Below, piece by piece: positions 1 through 6,167 of a DNA stretch of 6,167 bases. The translations under genes were made by a program, and so were the position numbers. Origin of the DNA: a bacterium (GTDB taxonomy: Bacteria; Zixibacteria; MSB-5A5; GN15; FEB-12). Under the pieces are notes generated by a model. That model did no database searches and was not told where the DNA came from. It saw only the letters and a program-made list of their open reading frames with translations. Numbering within the stretch: the first letter of the stretch is position 1; every line of letters begins with the position of its first letter. Where the stretch lies: contig DAOUUR010000158.1 in NCBI GenBank assembly GCA_030668045.1, positions 1 through 6,167 of the forward strand, given 5' to 3'.

Positions 1-247
1 AGTCATCAATTGCTACTATGCTCTCGGAGCCTTGCAGGAAACGATACTTATCCGGAAGCGCCGAGTCACGCAGTGAGACAACATCTTTACCCAGCCACCT
101 GAGATACGAAGCAAAGGCAAGTTGCGAGCCAATAGCATCGCCGTCAGGATCAATATGCGAAACCACCAGCACCCTGACACTCTTTTTCAGGAGATCGTTT
201 ATCTCCGCCTGGAGGGCACCGACATTGCCCATGGTCTGGCTACTCAT
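1..247 (-). CDS. nrnA: DHH-family phosphoesterase, NrnA-like (N-terminal part only)
   Basis: The first 82 codons of a gene that continues past base 1. The translation contains HIDPDGDAIGS (31-41), the DHH-superfamily motif I; the aspartates D35 and D37 and H31 would bind the catalytic Mn2+ ions. The sequence around it (VLVVSHIDPDGDAIGSQLA, then a segment on to LPDKYRFLQG) fits NrnA-type enzymes of about 320 residues. These degrade two- to five-nucleotide RNA and dephosphorylate pAp in the cytoplasm. The family often follows rbfA and precedes truB, which supports the call. The start at 247 overlaps the rbfA stop by 8 nt (ATG AGT AG); an alternative ATG at 253 would overlap by 14 nt. With the DHHA1 domain out of view, a cyclic-di-AMP phosphodiesterase or RecJ-like relative cannot be fully excluded, but context favours NrnA. 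Confidence 0.88.
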   Translation of the reverse strand, partial: MSSQTMGNVGALQAEINDLLKKSVRVLVVSHIDPDGDAIGSQLAFASYLRWLGKDVVSLRDSALPDKYRFLQGSESIVAIDD

Positions 248-596
248 TATCATCGGTCCTCACCTGGTTGAGTAGCTTCTCGATTTTCATGCCTTCCTCA
301 ATAGAGGGGTCGAACTTGAAATGGAATTCCGGGATGCGGCGTACATGCAGTCGCTTCCCCACCAGTCCTCGCAATTTCCGGGCGTTCCGTGCTAGAGCTT
401 CAACAACCGCCTCTCGGGTCTTCTCATCGCCAAGAACGGAGTAAAAGACCGTAGCATAACGCAGATCGCCACTCAGACGTACGTGCGTAAAAGTAATCAT
501 CGCCGGGAAATCATCGCGCAACTCCGCCTGCGTAACTTCCGAGATATCCCGGAGAATTTGCTCGCCCAATCTGTCGGATCTTCTAAATTGTCTCAT
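240..596 (-). CDS. rbfA: Ribosome-binding factor A (RbfA)
   Basis: Small KH-like (type II KH fold) protein that binds immature 30S subunits near the 5' end region of 16S rRNA and supports late maturation, being most important in the cold in E. coli. At 118 residues it is of normal size. Characteristic segments are the N-terminal basic helix with RRSDRLGEQILRDIS, the strand region TFTHVRLSGDLRYATVFYSVLG (35-56), and the C-terminal IPEFHFKFDPSIEEG plus IEKLL (88-109). A short charged tail RTDDNE ends the protein. The ATG at 596 is 5 nt after the DUF503 stop, with no recognisable Shine-Dalgarno sequence in the preceding bases, so translation is probably coupled to the upstream gene. Its last codons overlap the next gene. 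It acts in the same pathway as RimP, encoded in the same cluster. Confidence 0.97.
   Translation of the reverse strand: MRQFRRSDRLGEQILRDISEVTQAELRDDFPAMITFTHVRLSGDLRYATVFYSVLGDEKTREAVVEALARNARKLRGLVGKRLHVRRIPEFHFKFDPSIEEGMKIEKLLNQVRTDDNE
258..261 (-). promoter_or_regulatory. Ribosome-binding site inside rbfA for the nrnA-like gene
   Basis: GAGG within the last codons of rbfA. It is 10 nt before the ATG at 247 and only 4 nt before an alternative in-frame ATG at 253, which favours 247. A further in-frame ATG at 232 lacks a comparable site. Confidence 0.5.
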
Positions 597-601
597 ATGT
601 T

Positions 602-883
602 CTATGCTGTCTCGGTCGAGTAATCGCTGAGGACCACGGTTGAATCGGTCTCAATCCGGTTGATCAATTTTGAGGCGACCTGATGTCCAAAGCTGGAACT
701 GTTTGATACAATCGCTACCCCAATAATGGCCGACCGGTAGATGTCATTATCGTCTACCTCGGCAATCGAAATATTGAACTTATTTCTCAACTTTGTAGTG
801 AGCGACTTAACAATTCGTCGCTTTTCTTTCAGAGAATCGACTCCCGGTAGCTGCAGGTGAATTGTTAGAACGACCGTAATCAA
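602..883 (-). CDS. DUF503 family protein (YlxP-like)
   Basis: Small protein of 93 residues, the normal length for DUF503, related to B. subtilis YlxP. Family signatures are visible: SLKEKRRIVKSL (17-28), RNKFNISIAEVD (33-44) and AIIGVAIVSNSS (52-63). The fold known for the family is ferredoxin-like (alternating beta and alpha elements), and no catalytic residues or membrane segments are evident. The biochemical role is not firmly established; its very common position between infB and rbfA suggests a part in ribosome assembly or translation initiation, which is inference. The start is TTG at 883, supported because the first residues (MITVVLTIHLQLPG) line up with where family members usually begin and because GTGAG lies 5 nt upstream. 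It begins 12 nt after infB and ends 5 nt before rbfA, so it is cotranscribed. The TTG may keep its expression below that of its neighbours. Confidence 0.93.
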   Translation of the reverse strand: MITVVLTIHLQLPGVDSLKEKRRIVKSLTTKLRNKFNISIAEVDDNDIYRSAIIGVAIVSNSSSFGHQVASKLINRIETDSTVVLSDYSTETA

Positions 884-888
884 TGAAT

Positions 889-893
889 CTCAC
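889..893 (-). promoter_or_regulatory. Ribosome-binding site supporting a TTG start
   Basis: GTGAG on the minus strand, five bases before TTG (883-881), just past the infB stop codon. GTGA can pair with the UCAC of the usual 16S 3' end, for which short spacing is expected. No ATG or GTG lies nearby in the right frame, so this site supports the TTG start of the DUF503 gene. Confidence 0.5.
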
Positions 894-895
894 AA

Positions 896-3109
896 CTATA
901 ATGATCTCGCTGTCTCTATTATCTCATAAGCTTCAATAATGTCACCAACTTTGATGTCATTGAAGCCCTCAATACCGATGCCACACTCAAAACCTTCCTT
1001 GACTTCCCGGGCATCATCCTTGAAACGTTTCAGAGACCTGAGAATACCAGTAAAAACCATGGTGCCGTCACGTGTCAGGCGGATGCGATCGTTCCGAAGG
1101 ATGCGTCCTTCGCGGACATAACAGCCAGCCACAACCCCAACTTTGGGGACCTTAAAGAGATCGCGAACGTCAGCAGCTCCAACAAAATGTTCCTCAACAG
1201 TAGGAGCCAGCAGTCCGGACAACGCCTTCTTGACATCCGATTCCGCTTCGTAAACGATATTATATTGACGGACATCAACCTTCTCCCGCTTGGCTGCCTC
1301 GCGAGCGCGGCTGTCGAGCGAAACATGGAATCCGATAATGATCGCATCGGAGGCCGAAGCTAACAGCACATCCGACTCGGTTACGAGACCAACGCCTCGA
1401 TGGATTATGTTGGTCCGAACTTCGTCTGTAGAAATCCTGCTCAACGTATCGGAAAGAACTTCCACCGAACCATCGACGTCACCTTTGATGATCAGTCGTA
1501 CTTCTTTGATCTGTCCTTCTTTGATGCGGTCAAAAACTTTCTCCAGCGTCGTCCTGCCATGAGTGCGGCGAGCGTCCTGCTCGCGTTTGACCTGACCTCG
1601 CTTGGCAGAAATTTCTTTGGCTTCCTGGTCAGTGGTCACGACCATAAAAGAGTCCCCCGCCTGAGGAACGCCGCCGAGACCGGTGATCTGTGCAGGTGTT
1701 GAAGGTCCGATAGAAGAAAGCTTAACGTCTCGATCGTTGACGATAGTACGAGTACGACCGCTGAAAGCTCCCGCCACAACCGGATCACCAATACTGCATG
1801 TTCCTTTTTGGATTAACACCGTCACGACCGTACCGCGGCCCTTTTCCAACTTGGCATCAATGACGACACCCCGGCCTCGGATCGATCTGTCGGCCTGGAG
1901 GTCCATCATTTCGGCCTGCAGAAGGATCATATCAAGCAGCTTGTCGGTACCTTCCCCAGTCTTTGCCGAAACGTTGACCATGATAACCTGACCGCCCCAA
2001 TCCTCTGAGAGAAGATTCTGATTGGACAGTTCCGTGCGTATCTGATCGGGATTCGAGTTTGGCTTGTCAATTTTATTAATTGCAACAATGATCGGTACAC
2101 CGGCAGCTCTGGCATGGTCGATAGCTTCGATAGTCTGCGGACGGACGCCGTCATCGGAAGCGACAACCAGCACCACGATATCAGTCACATGAGCGCCGCG
2201 AGCACGCATAGCCGTGAAGGCTTCGTGGCCGGGCGTATCGAGAAAGGCGATCCGGCCTTCGCCGTGAATGACCTCGTAAGCTCCGATGTGCTGGGTGATA
2301 GCACCCGCCTCACCACTGACAACATTTGTTTTGCGGATATAGTCAAGCAACGAGGTTTTCCCGTGATCGACATGCCCCATAATAGTCACCACCGGTGCGC
2401 GGCTCTCGAGGTTGGCATCGACTTCTTCTTCCACAGCATACTCGCCGACCTCGGCCATCTGCTTTACTTCAAATTCAAACTCACCAGCGACCATCTCGAT
2501 GGTGTCCATATCCAGGCGCTGATTGATGGTTGCCATCATCCCCATCTCAAAGAGCTTGGCGATTAATTCCGACGGCTTGTGTTCCAGTTGGGTGGCCAGT
2601 TCAGCGACCGTCATAAACTCATTGACTTCGATGACATTTTCGAGGAGTAGATTCTCTTCCTCGCCCTGGCCCGGTCCCCGGCGGTATTTTTTCTTTTGTT
2701 TTCCGCCACCGAGGTTAGCCATTGTAGTTTTGAAACTCTTGGCAACGGCGGCTTGATCCACAGTTTCACGGCCTTTTTTCTTCCGTCTGTCTTTCTTCCT
2801 CTGTTTCTTCTCAATCTTCTTCAGCACGCCAGCGACAGTCGAAGATGTATTGATAACCTTGATGCTACCGACCTGAGCCACTTTCTTTTCTCCGGCCTGT
2901 TTTATCTGGGCACGTTGTTCCATGCCCTTCTTGGCTTGCTGCTTTTCTTCAGTGAACTTACGCGTGACAGCCTTTATCATATCAGGCGTCGCTACCGACA
3001 TATGAGATTTCGGATCAAACTTTAGCTCACGAAGAATCACCAGCATGGCGTTAGATGATACGTCGTATTCCTTGGCTAGCTGATATATTCGCTTAGTATC
3101 TTTCGCCAT
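896..3109 (-). CDS. infB: Translation initiation factor IF2
   Basis: GTPase that brings fMet-tRNA to the 30S subunit and promotes 50S joining. Of 737 residues, about 1-52 form an N-terminal IF2N-like module, followed by a lysine-rich linker whose densest part is 97-113, and a second IF2N module (about 157-215). The G domain begins at about 237: G1 GHVDHGKT (245-252), G2 around AITQHIGAY (270-278), G3 DTPGHEAF (291-298), G4 NKIDK (345-349) and G5 SAK (381-383). Domain II (about 410-500), the IF2 domain around [15 protein letters not shown] (542-556), and the initiator-tRNA-binding C-terminal beta barrel (about 645-735) follow. All G-motif residues needed for GTP binding are present. The G2 region has GAITQ where many IF2s have GGITQ, a mild variant. 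The ATG at 3109 is preceded by GTGAG (3119-3115, 5 nt away) and GAGG (3125-3122, 12 nt away). Length resembles B. subtilis IF2 (716) more than E. coli (890), because the linker is short. It stops 12 nt before the next gene. Confidence 0.99.
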   Translation of the reverse strand: MAKDTKRIYQLAKEYDVSSNAMLVILRELKFDPKSHMSVATPDMIKAVTRKFTEEKQQAKKGMEQRAQIKQAGEKKVAQVGSIKVINTSSTVAGVLKKIEKKQRKKDRRKKKGRETVDQAAVAKSFKTTMANLGGGKQKKKYRRGPGQGEEENLLLENVIEVNEFMTVAELATQLEHKPSELIAKLFEMGMMATINQRLDMDTIEMVAGEFEFEVKQMAEVGEYAVEEEVDANLESRAPVVTIMGHVDHGKTSLLDYIRKTNVVSGEAGAITQHIGAYEVIHGEGRIAFLDTPGHEAFTAMRARGAHVTDIVVLVVASDDGVRPQTIEAIDHARAAGVPIIVAINKIDKPNSNPDQIRTELSNQNLLSEDWGGQVIMVNVSAKTGEGTDKLLDMILLQAEMMDLQADRSIRGRGVVIDAKLEKGRGTVVTVLIQKGTCSIGDPVVAGAFSGRTRTIVNDRDVKLSSIGPSTPAQITGLGGVPQAGDSFMVVTTDQEAKEISAKRGQVKREQDARRTHGRTTLEKVFDRIKEGQIKEVRLIIKGDVDGSVEVLSDTLSRISTDEVRTNIIHRGVGLVTESDVLLASASDAIIIGFHVSLDSRAREAAKREKVDVRQYNIVYEAESDVKKALSGLLAPTVEEHFVGAADVRDLFKVPKVGVVAGCYVREGRILRNDRIRLTRDGTMVFTGILRSLKRFKDDAREVKEGFECGIGIEGFNDIKVGDIIEAYEIIETARSL

Positions 3110-3134
3110 CTGTACTCACATCCTCACAGGTAAT

Positions 3135-3163
3135 CCCGCGTCGAAGTCGTCTCGACAACCGGG
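3135..3163 (-). promoter_or_regulatory. Imperfect hairpin in the nusA-infB gap
   Basis: The 61-nt gap between the nusA stop and the infB start can fold as CCCG/CGGG (4 bp) and GTCGA/TCGAC (5 bp) separated by a 1x3 internal loop, with a 7-nt apical loop. No T run follows on the minus strand, so it is not an intrinsic terminator. It could be an RNA-processing or stability element between the two long cistrons, or chance in GC-rich sequence. It stops about 10 nt short of the infB ribosome-binding region and would not directly block it. Confidence 0.3.
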
Positions 3164-3170
3164 ACAAACT

Positions 3171-4613
3171 CTATGCGCCTTCGGACTCCTCGTCTTCCAC
3201 ATCGTCCATCTTGGGCGCTTCCACTTCCAAAACGTCATCAATTTCGGTGACGTAATCACTATCATCCTCAAAAACGTCACCCTCGGTCAGTTTGTCTTTA
3301 TCGACCCCGCCGGACGCCTTTTGTTCAGCAGCTTCCTCAGCCTTCCGCTGATGGTATTCCTTCTCAACCTGGGCAACCATCGTCTCGGCTTTCTGGATAA
3401 GTTTCTCTGCGGTCTTCTCGCCGATTCCTTCGATCCGGGACAGGCTTTCCACCGATGTGGCGGCAAGTTTCTGGACCGATCCGATATCCGAATCAGCCAA
3501 TCGCTCGGCAATCTTTGCGCCTACACCATCTAACTGACCAACCGGTACAAGCAACTCAGCCTCGACAGACCGGGCCTCATTGTACTCTGTTTCCGACATG
3601 ATATTGACTTTCCATCCAGTGAGCTTGGAAGCCAACCGCGCATTCTGCCCGTTACGACCAATCGCCAGCGAGAGTTTTTCATCCTCCACCGCGACCGTCA
3701 TCTTCTTCTCCAGTTCGATAACCTCGACATGAACTACTTTCGCCGGGGCCAGAGCCCGGCTGACAAACATCTCTGGTGCTGACGTATACGGCACAATATC
3801 GATCCGCTCGTTGTTGAGCTCACGGACAATTGACTGCACCCGAACGCCCTTGATTCCGACACAGGCGCCGACCGGATCAATACGTTCATCCGATGAATAA
3901 ACCGCAACTTTGGCGCGTTCTCCGGGTTCGCGAGCAATCGCCTTGATCTCAATGACCTTCTCGTAAATTTCCGGAACTTCAATTGCAAAGAGAGCCCGTA
4001 GGAACTCGTTACTTACGCGCGAGAGCACGATCTGAGGGCCGCGCAACGATTTCTGAACATCCATAATAAACGCCCGGACGCGGTCGCCCTGACGGAAACG
4101 TTCACGTGGAATCTGCTCTTTGATCGGCAGAATAGCCTCAGCGCGCCCAAGATTGACAATGACATTGCCCTTGTCGATCTGCTGGACAACACCTGATGCC
4201 ATCGTACCAATCTTGTCAACAAACTCATCGTAGATTCGATCCCGCTCAGCTTCACGAACTTTCTGAATCAGGATTTGCTTGGCCGACGCAATCGCGTTAC
4301 GTCCAAATTCCGTCTCGTAGTCGATGTAGATATCGATCTCATCATCAACCTCAGCGGCCGGGTCCATTTCCTTGGCCTCATCCAGCGTGATCTCGACATT
4401 CCCATCTTCAACTTCCTTAACCACTCTCTTGGTGGCCATCATCAGAAGCTCGTTTGCCTTGCGGTCGAACTTGAAAGAGATATTATCGACAAACGTAAAC
4501 TTCTTCCTGGCCGCGGCAAGCAGGCTTTCCTGCAAAGTCTCCAGGACGGCGTCGAATTCGATATTCTTCTCCCTCGCCACCAGCGTCATAGCTTCTATCA
4601 TGTCAAACGCCAT
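3171..4613 (-). CDS. nusA: Transcription termination/antitermination protein NusA
   Basis: RNA-polymerase-bound factor that modulates pausing, intrinsic and Rho-dependent termination, and rRNA antitermination. Domains in order: the RNA-polymerase-binding N-terminal domain (about 1-130), S1 domain (about 134-201, around GVVQQIDKGNVIVNLG), KH1 (about 203-283, with GIKG at 253-256) and KH2 (about 285-345, with GRNG at 319-322). A C-terminal unit of two helix-hairpin-helix motifs follows (LDGVGAKIAERL 361-372 and IEGIGEKTAEKLI 394-406), then a lysine/glutamate-rich helix and an acidic tail from about 436 to 480. At 480 residues it is longer than NusA forms that stop after KH2 and slightly shorter than E. 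coli NusA (495), which has two acidic repeats. The ATG at 4613 has a good GGAG (4626-4623) nine bases upstream, just after the rimP stop. No ylxR or ylxQ follows, unlike in Firmicutes. In E. coli NusA represses its own operon, so autoregulation is possible here. Confidence 0.98.
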   Translation of the reverse strand: MAFDMIEAMTLVAREKNIEFDAVLETLQESLLAAARKKFTFVDNISFKFDRKANELLMMATKRVVKEVEDGNVEITLDEAKEMDPAAEVDDEIDIYIDYETEFGRNAIASAKQILIQKVREAERDRIYDEFVDKIGTMASGVVQQIDKGNVIVNLGRAEAILPIKEQIPRERFRQGDRVRAFIMDVQKSLRGPQIVLSRVSNEFLRALFAIEVPEIYEKVIEIKAIAREPGERAKVAVYSSDERIDPVGACVGIKGVRVQSIVRELNNERIDIVPYTSAPEMFVSRALAPAKVVHVEVIELEKKMTVAVEDEKLSLAIGRNGQNARLASKLTGWKVNIMSETEYNEARSVEAELLVPVGQLDGVGAKIAERLADSDIGSVQKLAATSVESLSRIEGIGEKTAEKLIQKAETMVAQVEKEYHQRKAEEAAEQKASGGVDKDKLTEGDVFEDDSDYVTEIDDVLEVEAPKMDDVEDEESEGA

Positions 4614-4627
4614 CTATTGCATCTCCA

Positions 4628-5074
4628 TCAGAATCGGATTTTGGCCCTCTTGATTTCCGCCATTTCGAGTATGAACGGACCTGAATCATTTTGAAACTCA
4701 ACCTTATCTCCCATGACAGCCTTTATTTGGGCCGTCTCTTTCTTGCGATCATCATCTACAAACTCAATGCGGACTGTTTCACCGGCCCGATATTTGAAAT
4801 CTTTCAGCGATGTCAACGGACGATCCAGACCCGGCGTGGAAACCTCGAGGGTATACCCTCGGTCGAACAGATTGGTTCCTTCAATCAGGTCACCAACCAA
4901 TCGGGACAAACTCGCACACTCACCCACTGTCGCCAGCTTCTCCGAATAGACAAACAAACGCAGGGTCGCGCGGGCCTTGTAGTGCGATATCACGATATCG
5001 GCAACTTCGTACCCTCGATCAGCCAACGGCTTTTCTATCAGTTCGGTTACTTTGTTTTTCTCGTCTTTCGCCAT
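4628..5074 (-). CDS. rimP: Ribosome maturation factor RimP
   Basis: Cytoplasmic protein that binds the assembling 30S subunit and speeds its maturation, known from E. coli to help ribosomal proteins such as S12 dock. At 148 residues it has the usual family length. The N-terminal alpha/beta domain (about 1-85) ends in the family signature YTLEVSTPGLDRPL (74-87), followed by DFKYRAGE and a C-terminal SH3-like domain (about 90-148) ending IKRAKIRF, which corresponds to the usual I-KARL end. The ATG at 5074 is the only reasonable start because an in-frame TGA lies ten bases upstream. Its ribosome-binding site is weak: only GTGA (5087-5084), nine bases before the ATG. First gene of the presumed operon; its stop lies 14 nt before nusA. 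Nothing about the protein is unusual. Confidence 0.96.
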   Translation of the reverse strand: MAKDEKNKVTELIEKPLADRGYEVADIVISHYKARATLRLFVYSEKLATVGECASLSRLVGDLIEGTNLFDRGYTLEVSTPGLDRPLTSLKDFKYRAGETVRIEFVDDDRKKETAQIKAVMGDKVEFQNDSGPFILEMAEIKRAKIRF

Positions 5075-5093
5075 ATCAACTATTCACATAAAA

Positions 5094-5113
5094 GAGTGGG
5101 CATTTACCCACTC
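5094..5113 (-). promoter_or_regulatory. rimP leader hairpin, possible attenuator or weak proS terminator
   Basis: The minus-strand RNA contains a perfect 7-bp stem, GAGUGGG paired with CCCACUC, closing a 6-nt loop UAAAUG, and the stem is followed at once by UUUU. The stem ends 19 nt before the rimP ATG. Hairpin plus U run is the form of an intrinsic terminator, but the U run is only four long and the hairpin sits in what may be the rimP leader. It could therefore end proS transcripts partially, or attenuate the nusA operon, which is autoregulated in E. coli. A rimP leader element is known in Proteobacteria and similar stems occur before rimP elsewhere; I could not compare sequences here. On the plus strand no T run follows, so the orientation is minus. 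Confidence 0.6.
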
Positions 5114-5127
5114 CAATAGAACTGAAG

Positions 5128-5156
5128 AATATATAAGCCAACCGCTTAACGCGCAA
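5128..5156 (-). promoter_or_regulatory. Putative sigma70-type promoter for the rimP-nusA-infB operon
   Basis: On the minus strand a -10-like TATATT (5133-5128, five of six matches to TATAAT) lies 17 nt after a weak -35-like TTGCGC (5156-5151, three of six). The site falls in the only sizeable gap of the window, between the proS stop and rimP. A start near 5120 would give a leader of about 46 nt whose 5' part is the hairpin at 5094-5113. The AT-rich stretch could give such a match by chance, and the operon might also be read from a promoter upstream of proS; this is inference from spacing and consensus only. Confidence 0.4.
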
Positions 5157-5168
5157 CAAAATAATTCC

Positions 5169-6167
5169 CTAAATGATCTCCTCGGCCAGCTTACGGACCG
5201 CTTCTACAACATCACCCAGGGCGACCAGTTCCATCTCACTCCGACTGCGGGCTTTCATCTCTACTTTGTTGTCTTTCAGTGACTTATCCCCAATAACCAC
5301 GCGAATCGGCATCCCCACAAGGTCAGCGTCGTTGAATTTGACACCGGGGCGCTCGTCACGGTCATCATAGAGAACATCAATGCCCGCTTCGGTCAGAGCT
5401 TCGTAGACCTGTTCGCCAGCCTTGCGGTTGGGCTCTTTGTCGAGGTTAAAGACAATCAATTCAACGAGATACGGTGCGATATTCTTCGGCCAGATTATGC
5501 CTTTTTCGTCAAAATATTTTTCTAACGCCGCCTGAGGTGTGCGTGTAATGCCGATCCCATACGATCCCATAATCATCGGCTGCTCGTTTCCTTCCGCATC
5601 GAGGAACGTCGCCCCGAGCGCGTCGGAATACTTGGTCCCGAGCATAAACGTATTGCCGACCTCAATCCCGGATTTCGCCAGCAGTTTGCCGTCGGAGTTG
5701 GGGCAACCGTCGCCCTCACGGGCCAGCGTGATATCAATTGTCTGCGAGGCTTTGAAATCACGGTCGAGATTGACATTGATTATGTGCTTCTCGTTTTCGT
5801 TGGCACCGACAATGAAATTCTTAAGCTGACCCACCAGCGGATCGACCACAATTTCCACCTTGTCACCCAGACCAACCGGCCCGGCAAACCCGACCGGAGC
5901 GCCGGTATATTTCATCACCTGGTCGGCATCGGCCATCTCAAGTTCAATCGCGCCGACTGCGTTTTTCAGTTTAGTTTCGTTGACATCACGATCACCGCGT
6001 ACCATCGCCGCGACCGGCTTACCGTCGGCCATATACAAAAGCGTTTTGACCAGACGAGTGCTCTCAACCTTGAGAAAAGCGGTGACTTCCTCAATTGTAG
6101 CAGCCCCCGGCGTGTCAACAACTTCGCGATCTTTCAGCTCGGTATCAATCGCCACCTCGGCCAGATC
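5169..6167 (-). CDS. proS: Prolyl-tRNA synthetase (ProRS), C-terminal part, 5' end outside window
   Basis: Cytoplasmic class II aminoacyl-tRNA synthetase that joins proline to tRNA-Pro using ATP. The frame is open to the window edge, giving 332 residues (about the last 58% of a bacterial-type enzyme of roughly 570); a GTG at 6155 is internal, not the start. Numbering from the edge, residues about 20-150 match the inserted editing (INS) domain that hydrolyses Ala-tRNA-Pro, with the pattern VDTPGAATIEEV and the conserved lysine of RLVKTLL (about K41). Catalytic-core signatures follow: GIEVG (167-171), LGTKYS, and class II motif 3 GSYGIGITR (201-209). From about 232 comes the anticodon-binding domain with DDRDERPGVKF and the C-terminal VVIGDKSL block. 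Both INS and the anticodon domain place it in the bacterial ProRS type rather than the archaeal/eukaryotic type. It lies 94 nt upstream of rimP, a linkage seen in several phyla. It ends in TAG. No frameshift or missing key residue is visible. Confidence 0.97.
   Translation of the reverse strand, partial: DLAEVAIDTELKDREVVDTPGAATIEEVTAFLKVESTRLVKTLLYMADGKPVAAMVRGDRDVNETKLKNAVGAIELEMADADQVMKYTGAPVGFAGPVGLGDKVEIVVDPLVGQLKNFIVGANENEKHIINVNLDRDFKASQTIDITLAREGDGCPNSDGKLLAKSGIEVGNTFMLGTKYSDALGATFLDAEGNEQPMIMGSYGIGITRTPQAALEKYFDEKGIIWPKNIAPYLVELIVFNLDKEPNRKAGEQVYEALTEAGIDVLYDDRDERPGVKFNDADLVGMPIRVVIGDKSLKDNKVEMKARSRSEMELVALGDVVEAVRKLAEEII

Noticed and set aside
18..275. 85-codon plus-strand open frame at the window start
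   Set aside because: It is antisense to the NrnA-like gene, whose DHH motif makes the minus-strand frame the real one.
2114..2566. 150-codon open frame on the plus strand opposite infB
   Set aside because: It lies wholly antisense to a highly conserved part of the IF2 G domain, shows no recognisable motif, and its length is explained by the codon bias of infB.
2720..2722. Internal ATG in infB (codon 130) as the start of a shorter IF2 form, as known in E. coli
   Set aside because: Only a weak AAGAG about 13 nt upstream was found, so there is no real sequence support for internal initiation.
4275..5119. Two plus-strand open frames of about 140 codons opposite nusA and rimP
   Set aside because: Both are antisense to genes with clear family signatures; their translations look compositionally random and no ribosome-binding site or family match is seen.
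5169..6155. Treating GTG at 6155 as the true start of proS
   Set aside because: The frame stays open to the window edge and the residues begin inside the editing domain; a ProRS lacking motifs 1 and 2 would be inactive, so the gene simply continues outside.
1..6167. Search for a novel defence, mobile or secondary-metabolite system
   Set aside because: All coding space is filled by well-conserved housekeeping genes in a common order; no repeats, transposase, integrase or foreign composition were seen.

Overview
The window holds one conserved bacterial translation and ribosome-biogenesis gene cluster, entirely on the minus strand. Reading in the direction of transcription (from base 6167 down to 1) the order is: proS (prolyl-tRNA synthetase, 5' end outside the window), rimP (30S maturation factor), nusA (transcription elongation/termination factor), infB (initiation factor IF2), a DUF503/YlxP-family gene, rbfA (30S maturation and cold-shock factor), and the start of an nrnA-like DHH phosphoesterase that runs off the window. 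Every protein was recognised from motifs in its translation. No RNA gene, mobile element, CRISPR array or phage gene was seen, and long plus-strand ORFs are shadows of the minus-strand genes.

Layout: proS ends at 5169 and is followed by the largest gap in the window (94 nt). This gap contains a plausible sigma70-type promoter and a perfect 7-bp hairpin (5094-5113) followed by a short T run, just before rimP. From rimP onward the genes are packed: 14 nt to nusA, 61 nt to infB (with an imperfect hairpin), 12 nt to the DUF503 gene (TTG start), 5 nt to rbfA, and then an overlap of 8 nt (14 nt with an alternative start) into nrnA. This is the typical architecture of a single rimP-nusA-infB-rbfA operon with translational coupling toward its 3' end. 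There is no gene-free stretch above 300 bases.

How the genes work together: RimP and RbfA mature the 30S subunit, IF2 loads initiator tRNA and joins subunits, NusA couples transcription to translation and to termination/antitermination, ProS charges tRNA-Pro, and NrnA recycles the shortest RNA degradation products. The DUF503 protein has no firmly established function, but its location implies a role with its neighbours.

Organism: a bacterium with roughly balanced base composition. The order proS-rimP-nusA-infB-DUF503-rbfA-nrnA is shared in part by Firmicutes, Deltaproteobacteria and several FCB-type or uncultured lineages. The absence of ylxR and ylxQ between nusA and infB, and a NusA with one C-terminal helix-hairpin-helix unit plus an acidic tail, argue against a typical Firmicute. 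An uncultured FCB-like lineage is a low-confidence guess. I see no novel system; the rimP leader hairpin is the element most worth a second look.
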